This document shows, piece after piece, positions 35,755-46,629 of a stretch of 64,000 nt of DNA (positions are counted from its first letter, which is position 1; every line of letters starts with the position of its first letter). A program made the translations under genes and the position numbers. The notes under the pieces are model-generated. The model was given only the letters and a program-made list of their open reading frames with translations, was not told the DNA's origin and ran no database searches. Source of the DNA: Enchytraeus crypticus (lineage: Eukaryota > Annelida > Clitellata > Enchytraeida > Enchytraeidae); the NCBI GenBank assembly GCA_905160935.1, contig CAJHZI010000197.1, positions 757,501 through 821,500 of the forward strand. Reading direction: 5' to 3'.

Positions 35755-36826
35755 CTGAAACACATAGCCACAGGTTAATGGCGAAACTCTTGTACTCTTC
35801 AAACATTATACAATTTTGAAGAATCTTTCAGTAACACTTTTGTTATCTCAACACTTTGTCGTCAGCTTTATGAAGATAATTTGTTCCCTTATTGCACTAT
35901 AACAGTCATTGGTGTGCTATGGTATACAGCTATAGCATTTACTATTTACTTTAACAACATTGTCTCATTTAGTTTAGTTTTGTCACTGGATATAACTATA
36001 CTATTTTAACTTCTTCACAACCAGCTATCTTTTAGGAATTGACAGTAATTGGACCAACGTACTTTGGAACAGTTGCATATAGCTTAGTAAAAATTAGGGC
36101 CCATTATTACGCATATTAAGTCAATTTAGGGCATACCATAAAGTATAATTTATAAATTATGTTAAAGTTAAACTTAGTGAACATCAGGCATTGATTATGA
36201 TTAGAAATGGTGAGTAGAACATATACATGTAAATTAGGGTCAATCATAAATTTAGTAGAAGTATTTGTAAAGTATCCTCATAATAAAATTATTGTCAGTC
36301 ACAGTTTGTACAGTTTTAAATGGGAATGTGAAAGGGTTGGCTATACCTCCAAGTTTACGAATATTAGTTGCCTTCATTGATGGTAGAAGAGAAAATAACA
36401 CATGATGATAGCTATTGACTATACCATTAAACAATATCCTGTCTGCCTCTTCAGCAGTTTCGCTAAAGAGATGAACATCATCACAAAATGACACTTTCTA
36501 GACATCTTTGGAAAGCCGTAAGTCTCAATTTATTCCAAACTCTAATAAGACCCCACCAGAACTGAAGTTAATTTCGGCAAAATTGTAGCCTTAAAACTTT
36601 TTAGAGCAAATTCAGAATAAAACCCTTATATTTAAGTATTCCAATAGCAAAACGATTTGTGGCTCTGTTGCTTATGACCTCACTGATGTATTTAACGAAG
36701 GAGCAATTAGACTCAAGTACTACACACATACAATTAAATTTATCTGCTAGGAAGATAAGTCGTGTTTCAATTCCTACTGAAAGGTGCGACTGACTGAGCC
36801 GACAACAAAAAATTCACTTCATAGGC

Positions 36827-36861
<35 letters not shown>

Positions 36862-36982
36862 CATTATCATTTATTTGTAACTAAATTTTTTAGTTTATTT
36901 AATAAACCAATTGTTTTAGTTCTAAAATCATTTTATGCACACATTTGTATGTACCAAAACCCGTTATTGAAGGATAGCGTAC
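35755..36982. other. Intron 17: (GA)n and otherwise nothing recognised
   Basis: A (GA)n microsatellite lies at about 36,831-36,860, close to exon 17. Open frames here are short and without homology. Confidence 0.6.
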
Positions 36983-37194
36983 CTGTAAGCCGACCATAAT
37001 ACTTTTGGTCAGAGCATCTTTAGGAAACTTTGCCTGCACTAGAGGAACGATAGTAGAACTAATAATTCCTCCTTCAGGTCCGATATTCTGTGACTCCTGA
37101 CGCATGCGAGTGATGACAGCGAAATACTGCGGGATATCCGTAGTGACAATGCGCGTGACGCGGCGCTGATAGACCTCCTCCGCTGACTCAAGAT
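36983..37194 (-). CDS. ANK: Ankyrin exon 17: ZU5 junction and second ZU5, part 1
   Basis: A 212-bp exon, phase 1 to 0, encoding DLESAEEVYQRRVTRI, TTDIPQYFAVITRM and GPEGGIISSTIVPLVQAKFP..., ending MVGLQ. DxPQYFAV and GPEGG-SS are highly conserved at the ZU5-ZU5 boundary of ankyrins. Acceptor GCGCAG above 37,194; donor GTACGC from 36,982. Confidence 0.95.
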
Positions 37195-37708
37195 CTGCGC
37201 GGTACACAATGACAACTGTACGTCGTGCTAGCATTACTAGCCGAGACAGCAATGTCAATCGGTATTATCTTTCTCAGTTATTTTAACTCAGTTTAACGAA
37301 ATTTCATACTTATTCTCAATGGAAGATATTCTATAGTCATCCCGTTATCTGTAGTAATATCAAAAATTTGTGGATCATATATACATATATCTACTCACTC
37401 AATGCCGTTACAATGATCAAAATGCTCGGATAAATTATTATGTAGATATTTCCTTGCTGCGATAAATGTTAGAGAAAATGTATTCATCTGTCAGAACGTT
37501 AAGTGTTGCTATGGCAATACTTGGCCGTATACTTTGAGACCGGCCTGTTGTTTTATTAACGTTTTTTATTCGCACGGAAGTTTTAGGTTAATACATTGCT
37601 GTCGTTGCTAATGGAAATATCGATGGTGTTGTCGTGTTGTTATTAATATAAATGTGAAATATCTTATCTATTCATATATGTATAGCCCATAATTTCAATA
37701 TTTCAAAA

Positions 37709-39382
37709 CAGCCCCGTAGCGTGACTTTTCTGGTAGGGGGTCCAAAATATTTCTGGGGGAGCCAGATGCTATATGCTTTCCGAGTTTTCACGATCATTGT
37801 TTAGAAAAAATTTCGGGGGGGGGCTAATTTTCAGCTGTGAATTATTTGCTTTGAAGTAGGGAAGGGGGGTGGGGGTGCGAGGGTGGAGACTATTGCACCC
37901 TCTCCCCGAACGAGCATTTTTAATTAGTGAGAAAATCGATGAATTGTCATTTTGCGTCGATTTATAGTCATACTTTAATAGAGTGAAAAGGTAAAAGAAT
38001 GCAAAGTTGAGGAAGGCCCGCCTTAGGTAATTTAAAACGACGGCTGTGTCCTCCAGGCTCCAGTGTTCAAGACCTGTGGTGTTAAAAACTTATTTAATTT
38101 CAGCTCTACTAAGTTATTAACTATTTTGTAAAACATGGCCAGAAGAACCCACAGACCCCGTCATTCAAGGGTAGGTAATTAACAAACATAGAGTCGTTCA
38201 AAACTGTTAACTTAATATTCACATTTGTCTAATCATTACGCGTCAATAAATGACAGAAACAATAACCAAACTTTTATGCAATATAAATATAAAAGTTTCT
38301 AAATTTACAATCATTGACATTGGAGATAGATTAAAGCCATACTTAGTGATTTCGTGATCTGACGATATCGTGTCATTCATGCGGGCAAATTACATTATGT
38401 AGGGCTCTTAATCATTAACGTTGCATAATTGCATACAGAGAAAATAGGAATATCAGGCTAAATATAAGCTATATTGATAACACCGATAGTGATAACACCA
38501 GCCTTAGATCATCAGTGATATGAAACATAAATAATACAACCGCTAGTAGAGTCTCAACCGACAATTTTTTCTGTTGCCGAATTTCTTCAGAAGGTCGTCC
38601 ACAGTTAACTTATTTGCAATATCATGTTCATAGGATATTAAAACTAAGTTAGCCTTGCGTTGGTGTAGCATTGATCGGCTGTATGGTGTAAGTACCCGTG
38701 TGAGTGCACTGAAACTTGCCTCACAAGTACTGGTCGAAGCACCAACAGTTAATCCGGAAGCCAGAAGACGATAAACAGAAGGATATGTGTCTTTGTATGT
38801 AAATGCTAAGGTAGTCAATGAATGCAACTGCTTTAAAAAGTTCAATTCAGCCTGTTTCTTCACGAAGAAGTTTCTGGCACATTTAATTTCAGTACAAACT
38901 CTTGTTGACTCCATATCAACTGCGCAAAGTTTTGCCAGCGTTTTTAACTTTTCTAAGGAAAAGAAAGTGTCATCAAATGATGCCAGAACTTTCAGTGATT
39001 CAAGAAGAGTAATGTTATTTGCACTGAATCTTTAAATGATTTCTGAAACTGAGCGATCGATGACTCCATTGTACAGACTGCAGAGAATTTCTTTCTGTGA
39101 AATCATTGATCCAGTGAGTCCAATTCGTGTTGGAAGGTGCTCTGTGACCACAAATTGGTTCAGTGCTTCTGGCGTTTTGACTAAGCGTCTTGATCGACCC
39201 ATTTCCAACTAATGATCTAGTTTAGGCTCCTCGAAGTAAACGAATACATTGCACTATGCGGCTATGCCGATCAAGCAGTTTTAGCAGAGGGGGCCGTGAT
39301 TTTGCGAGCAATTTAGCAGGGGGGCCCACGACTTTAGCAGGGGGGGCCGGGCCCCCGTGGCCCCCCTCACGCTACAGGCCGG
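37709..39382 (-). mobile_element. hAT DNA transposon with intact ends and 8-bp target duplication
   Basis: The 8-bp direct repeat tttcaaaa occurs at 37,701-37,708 and 39,383-39,390. Terminal inverted repeats: left CAGCCCCGTAGCGTGA; right, read inward on the minus strand, CCGGCCTGTAGCGTGA. The minus strand between ~39,175 and 38,543 encodes the C-terminal part of a hAT transposase, including the dimerisation region (STSTCEASFSALTRV and a following RSMLHQRKANLVLI), with a stop in the upstream part. G-rich runs flank the ends. The length of 1,674 bp is too short for an autonomous element, so it is internally deleted. Confidence 0.9.
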
Positions 39383-39692
39383 TTTCAAAACCCTTAAAGT
39401 TAAAGTTGAACCGTGGTCAATTTCACGTTCTATTTCAAATTGCTAACTTCATGTCGAAGTGAAATTTATGTCCTGATTTCCGATCCGTGACACCATCATA
39501 TACTGTACACTAATTTATATTTTGAATACTGCATATTAATATCATATATTTGAAGTGTATGTCTAATTTTACTGAATACTAACTTAGCGTATTTAAGAGA
39601 CTTGGGAACTTTATTAAATTATATTCCGTATGGTTTCTGACTGGTTAAATATTTGGTCACGCTATAGTTTTCTACTTTCTTACGAAGCTTAC

Positions 39693-39847
39693 CACTAAAG
39701 TCGCCGCCTAGTGCTGCATGTATGGAATGGTCGGTTGTTTGTATGGGATGTTCTGTCCAGGTCTCTCCGTTCTCACTCCTCATGATACAGATCTCTCGCT
39801 CTTCACCTCGCAGTGAGGCCAGGTGAGGAACTTCTATTACTATAGAA
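39693..39847 (-). CDS. ANK: Ankyrin exon 16: first ZU5 domain, part 2
   Basis: A 155-bp exon, phase 2 to 1, encoding SIVIEVPHLASLRGEERE..., MRSENGETWTEH and ending GGDFSG. It continues exon 15 exactly as in other ankyrins (VIVEIPHFAALRG equivalent). Acceptor TGTGCAG above 39,847; donor GTAAGC from 39,692. The post-WTEH segment is divergent. Confidence 0.94.
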
Positions 39848-40704
39848 CTGCACAAAACAAGCAAAGAGTATATAACAAGGACTGGAGAGCTGGTTGTCGA
39901 ATACACAAAGTATTCTTGAAATTGAATATTTGAAAGTCATTTTAGCCCACAGAACACTAACGCTTTAGCAGAATAGTAACTCTTCACGATTTCAATACTC
40001 GATATCAAATCTATAAGTTATTTTCTATTTTGAGTGAATCAGCATTTCGGAAGCATTCCATTGACAAAAGACTTAAAACGATTGGCTTATTGAACGAAAT
40101 ATCTTAGATAAAAGGCTATAAGAGTAAAACTTGTAAAACGTTAGCTTCATATTTCTAAAGCTTACCAGTGACAGGCAAACATTGGATTTTAATCCGGAGC
40201 CTACTGAACCGTATTGAACAAATTAACCGATAGTGAGAGAGAAGCATGATTGAAGCATGAATTTTAGATAACATCGTATATTATAGTAGTTTCTTAGCAA
40301 AACCATTTTAACATCAAAAATAATACATTGATTTTCGTGAATTCCTAATATTTAATAATAATGTTCACATGTAGAAGTATTTTACCATCCAACATGCTGA
40401 AAAATCGTACTGTAATACTACGTAACTAGTATTGCCTCGACAGCTACATGTAAATGTAACTTAATCAAACTATTATTATTGTAAATAGTGTCAACAAAAC
40501 TTAGATAATCTTATATTTATAATGCCAGTAGTGTATACTTATATTGTATGCTTCCAATAACATAATTTTCATTACCAAGGAATATTCACTTTTATTGTCT
40601 TATTTCAGACTATTGGATATTTAAAAGCTGTAATTGCTAAGTATCATATAGCATTTAGTAAATTCAGGCTGGACATAAATTAATAAATACCACTATAGAA
40701 GATC

Positions 40705-41315
40705 TTGACAAAGCACTCTTCTGTCATTTATAGAAGGCTGATGCATTTCTCTCTTAGTGCAATGCTTACTGGCAGGTCCATGCTAAATAACGCCTCCACA
40801 CTTCTTTGTCTTTTGTTTTCCTCTCTATGTCCACATATAAGTGAATTTTTAAATTATCTAACATTCCTATTCTCGGTGTGTCTTTACTTTTCTTTCCTTC
40901 CATTAGACTTTCTTTGACCGTTTTTAGTAAATTCCTCCCCCCCCCCTTAGAGTGGGTCCTATCCAGTTCTTATTCCTATTTCTGAATGCATTTATTAACT
41001 GTTTATCTTTAACGACTATTTCCAAAACTTCTTCATTTGTATGTTTCTGAGTCAAGCAAATCTTTCTCGTTCTGCTTCATATCAAGATTTTTAACGCTTC
41101 TAGTTTCCTGATATCGGCACTGGCTGGAGCCAGTGGCGATGTCGGTAAGATACTCGACCGCGGATCAGTATGTGCGGGTTCAAATCCTGGGCTCGTCCGT
41201 CACTGACATCGCTTTCGAGTGTGGAAACTGACGTTAACATTACCTTTTTTATATCTTCCCTAAGGCCCATTTTCACATCCATGTTGTAGCGTGGTCCATA
41301 GCAAGGTTTTCAATA
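40705..41315 (-). mobile_element. LINE family A fragment interrupted by a SINE
   Basis: 40,705-41,110 matches 58,512-58,880 (ctctctcttagtgcaatgct... to cgcttctagtttcctgatat). 41,247-41,315 matches the continuation (cttccctaaggcccattttc... tagcgtggtcc). The SINE at 41,108-41,246 splits it at a point where the uninterrupted copy reads cctaatatcttcc. Confidence 0.85.
41108..41246 (+). mobile_element. tRNA-derived SINE, copy 4 (complete, nested in LINE A)
   Basis: Starts ggcactggctggagccagtg, A box tggcgatgtcgg, B box gggttcaaatcc, body ctgacatcgctttcgagtgt, tail ttaacattacctttttt. It is flanked by short duplicated gatat/atatc sequence from the LINE target. Confidence 0.9.
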
Positions 41316-41349
41316 CATCTCTCTTTTGATGTATTTATGAACCACAAAC

Positions 41350-41574
41350 CCGAGGAATATCGTCCCTACTGGACCCATCTCTAGGACTCTGCTCGCTAGA
41401 CCCTCGCTCTCCATCAGCGGTGGGGGGTTGAGCACTTTGTCTCGCCGCACCAGCTTGCAGGTGACCCTGGTGGGCATGGAGGCTCGTTCAGGTGGAATGA
41501 TGATGCGCACACCAGTGTGCCTGCATCCGCACATCGCGCCTCCACGTGCGTCGACGAGGAACGATACTAAGAAA
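41350..41574 (-). CDS. ANK: Ankyrin exon 15: first ZU5 domain, part 1
   Basis: A 225-bp exon, phase 2 to 2, encoding [19 protein letters not shown]..., [23 protein letters not shown] and FLG. The [16 protein letters not shown] and IIIPP motifs are diagnostic of the spectrin-binding ZU5 domain. Acceptor GTAG at 41,578-41,575; donor CGG then GTTTGT (weak) from 41,349. A LINE remnant begins only about 35 nt beyond this donor. Confidence 0.95.
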
Positions 41575-42406
41575 CTACAACAATAAATTACACCCAAACC
41601 GTAATAATAGCCTGCGAAATTGCCTAAAAGCAAAGAATAAAATAGGGTATAAAGTAGTGTACAAAGTATTGTACCAAAAGACCGTACAAAATTACATATA
41701 AAATAGTGAAACTAAGCGGCACGACTTGAAAATTATCCATTACATTTATATAGGTTTACAGTGTAGTTTTATCTAATTCATTTGGTTTCAAACGTAAATA
41801 TTGATATCCAAATATTGACGAATCTGAGAGAATGTTTGCAATATTTACTATTTGTCTATAATTAAATCTCTTTAAGAATAACCGGTTATTAGCACAGGAC
41901 AGGTTTCTTGATCTGCCCAGTCTCAATCAGTTCCACATGTCAACCCAGAAGCGGTTTCTTGAAGACATAATTTAAATTTAAACTAATTTCTAAATCCTTC
42001 AACGAACATTGCACTGCTAAATTTACTGAGTATTTTGCATTTCTGATATTATGAATGGATTTTCACGAACAATCCATATATAGGAAATATTTAGAATTAA
42101 GCTACTAAATGAGTTGGTGTATACGATTTTAAGAATATATTAACTTAATTTGATTTAAAATAAGTAGCCAGATAATTATATTTAATAAAACTTAATATCC
42201 GCTTAAGCAAAAGACAGTAAAACAATTAATATTGCTAAAAGCCACAATCATTATTAATCCTGATGAGATATTTAGTATTAAGAGTTTCTACCAGAAAATG
42301 TAATGTACATTCTCTCGTGGAAAAGACGTTGAGTAAAATAAAGAAGTACATTAAATTTATATCTCTATGTAGTCTATGTTAACTAATACAGTGTCACATA
42401 GCTTAC
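41575..42406. other. Intron between microexon and ZU5 exon, no recognised content
   Basis: AT-rich unique sequence. No repeat or coding signal that I can support. Confidence 0.5.
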
Positions 42407-42424
42407 CTCTTCCACTTCAAGGGG
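42407..42424 (-). CDS. ANK: Candidate 18-nt microexon in the pre-ZU5 linker
   Basis: Eighteen bases (CCCCTTGAAGTGGAAGAG) lie between a good acceptor (TTTTATTTTGCAG) and a good donor (GTAAGC). The flanking exons are phase 2 at both sides and 18 is divisible by three, so inclusion adds six residues (PLKWKS region) and skipping keeps the frame. It lies in an otherwise featureless 2.2-kb interval. Splice sites and phase support it; protein similarity cannot, because of its length. Confidence 0.55.
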
Positions 42425-42819
42425 CTGCAAAATAAAAGAAATAAACAGAAATTGAATGTTTTCATGCAGTAAAAATTAAGAATATAGTAAAAGAAGATAT
42501 AATATCACTTTTTATTAAATAGAATTTCAAATATTAATATTGATAATTTAGACTACTCAACATATTTGCAATGAAAGCCGTGGTTTTGGTTCATTGTTGA
42601 AAAGATTCCACCTTGCTACTATTTTTGAAATAAAGCAAATTGGCGTTAAAATCACTGTATAATTCACTAACATTATTCTTCTAACTGAAAACCTATTATA
42701 TCTAAGGAATTCTTAGAAAGATTAATCTGTTACAGCAAATCATGTGCGATGCCATTTATCCGATTCAAAGACATTCTCTAAGCTTCTATGAGTTTTAAAT
42801 TAATTCTATAGTTTTAAAA

Positions 42820-43015
42820 TTGAGATGGGTTGCAGAAAATGTAATGGAAAGAAGAGTGCAATGGAAAAGAGTTATAGTCTGACGGAGACGTAGGATGTAA
42901 TATGATTCGATGACAAATTCGTATATAGACATGAAAAAGAAGGTTAGGGAGAGAATTGATTGGAAGAGAGTTATGCTTCATGGACCTGCCGATAGGCAGA
43001 GAACTAAGAGAGAGA
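42820..43015 (+). mobile_element. LINE family A, 3' fragment in the opposite orientation
   Basis: Contains atggacctgccgataggcag and actaagagagag, the reverse complement of the 3' block of the other family A copies, preceded by the same G/A-rich region. Confidence 0.7.
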
Positions 43016-43232
43016 CCAATCATTATAATATTATTCAAAGACAATGTTTCAGGTCATTTAAATATTAACATAGCTTAATGCAATTTGACTTACAATTTGA
43101 CTTTTCGTATTTTTACAAACTTAAAAGTTAGCTCTTCCTCGCACTCCATACTATTTTTCAATGCAACGTAGGATCCAAAACAGGTTTACTTTTTATAACA
43201 GTAACTTTTTTTAATTTACAACGACTATGGTC

Positions 43233-43275
43233 AGTACGGTGTGCTTATTATGGTGTCAGTACATCACAATAAGCA
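43233..43275. repeat. Imperfect inverted repeat
   Basis: ggtgtgcttattatggtg faces catcacaataagcacc, with several mismatches and a short loop. Confidence 0.5.
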
Positions 43276-43808
43276 CCAATTACTTCTTTCTTGCAGATTT
43301 GAACAAGGATTCTCCAATAGACGTGAAAAGAAATGCACCACTGTGCTAAGGTAGAATCCAGAAAATAATCTTGAGACTCAGTACTAGTAGTATGTTAGTT
43401 ATTTTCATTTACACATCTACAGATAATGCATTTATAAAGCATAAGTGAGCTAAATCGTAATCTAATAATAACATAAAGAAGCAATCTAATTGACCATATT
43501 TTTCTGAAGCTTCATGCTAACTAAAGTGTAATCCAATTACTTAAATGCATAGATATTTTTCGTTGCGCAGCACAAGATTGTTCTATACCTATATTGATGT
43601 GATTTAGAAATAAGTTGTCTTATTTAGCCTCTTTGTTGTGCATGCAGACTTAGTCCAAAAAATAAATACTTAAAACTACACTATAACCTTTGTGCTGGGA
43701 TCAGCTTGATGGCTGAGGAAGAACTTTTACGAATGTGACTAAAATATATTTATTGGATCTACCAATTATTTGCTAGCAGAACACTAAAAATGAGAGAAAA
43801 ATAATCAC

Positions 43809-44245
43809 CTCGCGTTCACAACTCGCTTGTCTTCAGTAATCTCGTTATCAACGTCTAGGCTGCCCACAGCAGCCGCGGCTTCGCTACCAGCATATCTCTG
43901 CGTACTAGACTCTTCTTCAGCCTGAACAGGTACACTAGAGGTAGCGAAATATTGATGACCAGGTGCACTGCTGGTAGAATGCTGAACTGGTGTACTAGAC
44001 GTAAACGTTTGTTGATAGGCTGGTTTGTCAGAGTTTACCGAAAGCTGATGAGCTGGTATACCGATAGGATACTGAAGTCCAGAAGAATTAGAGGAATACT
44101 GACGTCCTGGAGTACTGAAAGCCAGCGATTTTTTTCCTGGGGAATCAGTCTGGTAGAGATGTGTGGGCGTGTTACCGTACTCCTCACTCGTCCCCGTTGT
44201 TCTCTGCACATGATCAGTATCGTCCTGTCCATGAAAAACAAAACT
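43809..44245 (-). CDS. ANK: Ankyrin exon 13: Ser/Thr/Pro/Gln linker
   Basis: A 437-bp exon, phase 0 to 2. It starts SFVFHGQDDTDHVQ after an ATCTTTCAG acceptor and ends with GTTGTGAACGCGAG before donor GTGATT at 43,808. The centre is low-complexity, with loose repeats of S/T-rich blocks around PGRQY, PVQHS and PGHQY, so it is probably disordered. The end (DNEITEDKRVVNA) is acidic. Its position between repeats and ZU5 corresponds to the variable linker of other ankyrins; the sequence itself is not recognisably conserved. Confidence 0.88.
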
Positions 44246-44434
44246 CTGAAAGATTTGCTTCATTTCTAATTGTAGAATTTGCTTCATTTCAAATGCCTCT
44301 TTGTGTCATTACTTATTCAAAACTACAATTAGAATCAAATAAAAAATCTTTAGAAATGCGTTTTTGAACTCAACATACCATTCAACAATTTCACTTCGGA
44401 TGACAACGGCTACTGAACGAAGAGATCCGCTCAC

Positions 44435-44514
44435 CTTGTCTGGAATGAATGAGTCATCCTTCAGCATCTGAATCTCTCCTTCCGCCAGATTTCCTCCCGT
44501 GAGCTTCTCATCAG
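44435..44514 (-). CDS. ANK: Ankyrin exon 12: linker
   Basis: An 80-bp exon, phase 1 to 0, encoding ADEKLTGGNLAEGEIQMLKDDSFIPDK. It restores the frame left by exon 11 and lies between the repeats and the ZU5 domain. Acceptor TTTCAG above 44,514; donor GTGAGC from 44,434. Confidence 0.88.
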
Positions 44515-44621
44515 CTGAAATGTGATTTAATATCTTATTCAAATGACTAGTATAAAAATTATTCACATTGAAAAAATTTTACCCACTTTGCAAGCAACGA
44601 ACTATTACATTCATAAAAGAT

Positions 44622-44672
44622 GGTAAAGCTAATGTTAACGTCAGTTGCCTCGCTCGAGGCAACTAGCTTTAG
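44622..44672 (-). mobile_element. tRNA-derived SINE, 3' fragment (copy 5), with a hairpin
   Basis: ggtaaagctaatgttaacgt is the SINE 3' end. At cagttgcctcg the copy folds back: agttgcctcg (44,643-44,652) and cgaggcaact (44,655-44,664), loop 2 nt. This is the same kind of event as in copy 3. Confidence 0.7.
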
Positions 44673-44704
44673 ATCTTGCGTCCTAGGTTCGATTGCCGCC
44701 CGCG

Positions 44705-44830
44705 GCACTATGATAAACTATGAAACAATTTATTTAGAGATTTATTGTTTTGCCAGCTTTTCTCATTACTTATTGATAAACCCCATATATAATTACATGT
44801 ATATTTTCAAATATTTGTCAAACTTTTTCA
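44705..44830 (+). repeat. Dispersed repeat R2, copy 2
   Basis: Matches 31,240-31,345 (actatgaaac, agatttattgttttg, cttattgat) and also shares a downstream tacatgtatatt word. Confidence 0.6.
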
Positions 44831-45344
44831 TTTAAGAGATAGCGTATCGAGTGACGCAAGTAAGCTATGTAATACGTAAAGTAATACGTACTCCCCAGAC
44901 AGTAGCAACTCAATGTATCAATCGCTTGGTGTTTAGAGCTACAAATAGCGGCATGAAGTTTTAATTGGTTGCTTCTGAGATAGTGGGTTCAATACCTGGT
45001 TGAGCAGGTCAGAGAGTACTATGTTTAGAAGTTTTAACTGACGAATGAGCAAGTTTCTGGAAAGATTTATTTTTCAAAAGAACCGGGAATATTGCGCTAC
45101 GGAGGTGTAATGTTCCCGATTTTTAATGAATAATTGTTACTAATATAAGCCATCGTTTTCATTATTACATCCTATATAACTTACTATAAATTAAGTCAGA
45201 GAGTGATATAAGATATATTTTTACTCAAGTGATGTCAAACAACACAAATTTGAAAAGTAGCGGAACGGCGGCCATAACGTTCATAAATATCAGAAAGGAT
45301 AACATTTATAATATTACCTCGATAATTACTACAATAATTATTCC

Positions 45345-45400
45345 TGAGCTCGACCGTCACCAATATCGCTTGCGAGAGATGGAACTAAAGCTAACATCGG
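45345..45400 (+). mobile_element. tRNA-derived SINE, short body fragment (copy 6)
   Basis: gagctcgaccgtcaccaata and tcgcttgcgagagatggaac correspond to the SINE body block ctcgtccgtcactgacatcg and what follows, with many substitutions. Confidence 0.5.
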
Positions 45401-45583
45401 CTATCAGTTTGTTTAGCTTTAATTATAATCCACAACCATGTTTTTGCAAACACGATCATTAACCGATGTCTAATTGTGTAATACTAAATTACTCCATAGA
45501 GTTGAATATTGCAAGAAATATTCATTCAGCCAATTTGTGGCAGAAAATCCATTTTAGTAAATTTGTTACAAACAATAGTATAC

Positions 45584-45749
45584 CTTCATCGTCTGATTCA
45601 GATATAGGCGCTTCTTGCATGGTCTCTGGTGTCTGTACTTTGTATTTCTCTGTTGTTTGCACGGCCGTGCTGCTGGTCACACCTCTCAGCAGTTCCACGA
45701 TCGACACATAACCCAATCTTTGCGCTATAGAAAGTGGTGTTTGGCCATT
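45584..45749 (-). CDS. ANK: Ankyrin exon 11: repeat 24 and start of linker
   Basis: A 166-bp exon, phase 0 to 1. It encodes NGQTPLSIAQRLGYVSIVELLRG-type repeat 24 (the AIA/SIAQRLGY motif closes the ankyrin solenoid) and then an acidic linker ending ISESDDEG, with G split by the intron. Acceptor TCCAG at 45,754-45,750; donor GTATAC from 45,583. Confidence 0.94.
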
Positions 45750-46146
45750 CTGGACATTGCGAAAACGAATATAATCCTTCAATAGTTTTAGATACTCAAA
45801 ATTATGATATGAAAGCTATTTTCAATTGCTGCAATGGTTAATACAGAAATCATAAGTGAGTGAAAGTGGTATATATCTTTAGTACATCAAATATTAAGTA
45901 ATCATCAAACATCATTAAGTTTAATTCTGCCACAATGTCAAATAATTTTACTAAATTCCTCGCTAAATGGGGCCTTAGCAAAGCTAAATTAGTCAAAACC
46001 CTATGTCTAAAATTGAAGTATTTAACTTGTTTAAAAATAAACAATTGTTGACAACAAATTATATAACCTAAGATATAAACGGTTGATAAAATTATAAAAT
46101 AATAAAGTAAAATTCTTCATTCAGGCGAGAATCGTTTTATTTTGAT

Positions 46147-46192
46147 AGATAGATAGATAGATGGAGAGAGAGAGAGAGAGAGAGAGAGAAAG
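46147..46192. repeat. (GATA)n/(GA)n microsatellite
   Basis: gatagatagatagatggagagagag-type run. Confidence 0.9.
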
Positions 46193-46629
46193 AATGAGAG
46201 AAGGAGAGGTCATAAATGCTGAATAGAGAGTAAGGGTAAACGTATATATCAATAATTGCAATAATATTAACACTCAACTTCTTAGAAAATAATTTTGAGG
46301 TCATAGGAAATCACTCAATCCCATTAATTCTTACAGTTTTCTATCAATTTTTAAATTTCTTCGAGAAATCTGGTCTGGATCGCAAACAAGTAGCACGATG
46401 AGCTGAGGATGTACGGATGAAGAGCACAGCAGTTAATTAAACGTCCGTGTTGCATATAAGTATGTAAACATTTTCAAGTTCAGATTTAAATTAGACTTTG
46501 GAGGATTTTCTGTAGCTAATCTCTCCATTAATCAATATCTAATTAATGCAGAATGTGCTGATTTTGTTTTCACTTTAAACTTAATTCAGTTAAGTTGACA
46601 GGACCGTTCATAAGTTCAGGTCCCATTTA

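Noticed and set aside
36252..36494. 80-codon minus-strand frame as an additional ankyrin exon in the ZU5 region.
   Set aside because: The exons on both sides (37,194-36,983 and 35,754-35,550) join in phase and give an uninterrupted ZU5 sequence; the extra frame has no similarity.
38787..39462. Two short plus-strand frames in the hAT region.
   Set aside because: They are antisense to the transposase remnant and to the G-rich end of the element.
40705..40917. 70-codon plus-strand hydrophobic frame.
   Set aside because: It is the complement of a LINE A 3' fragment.
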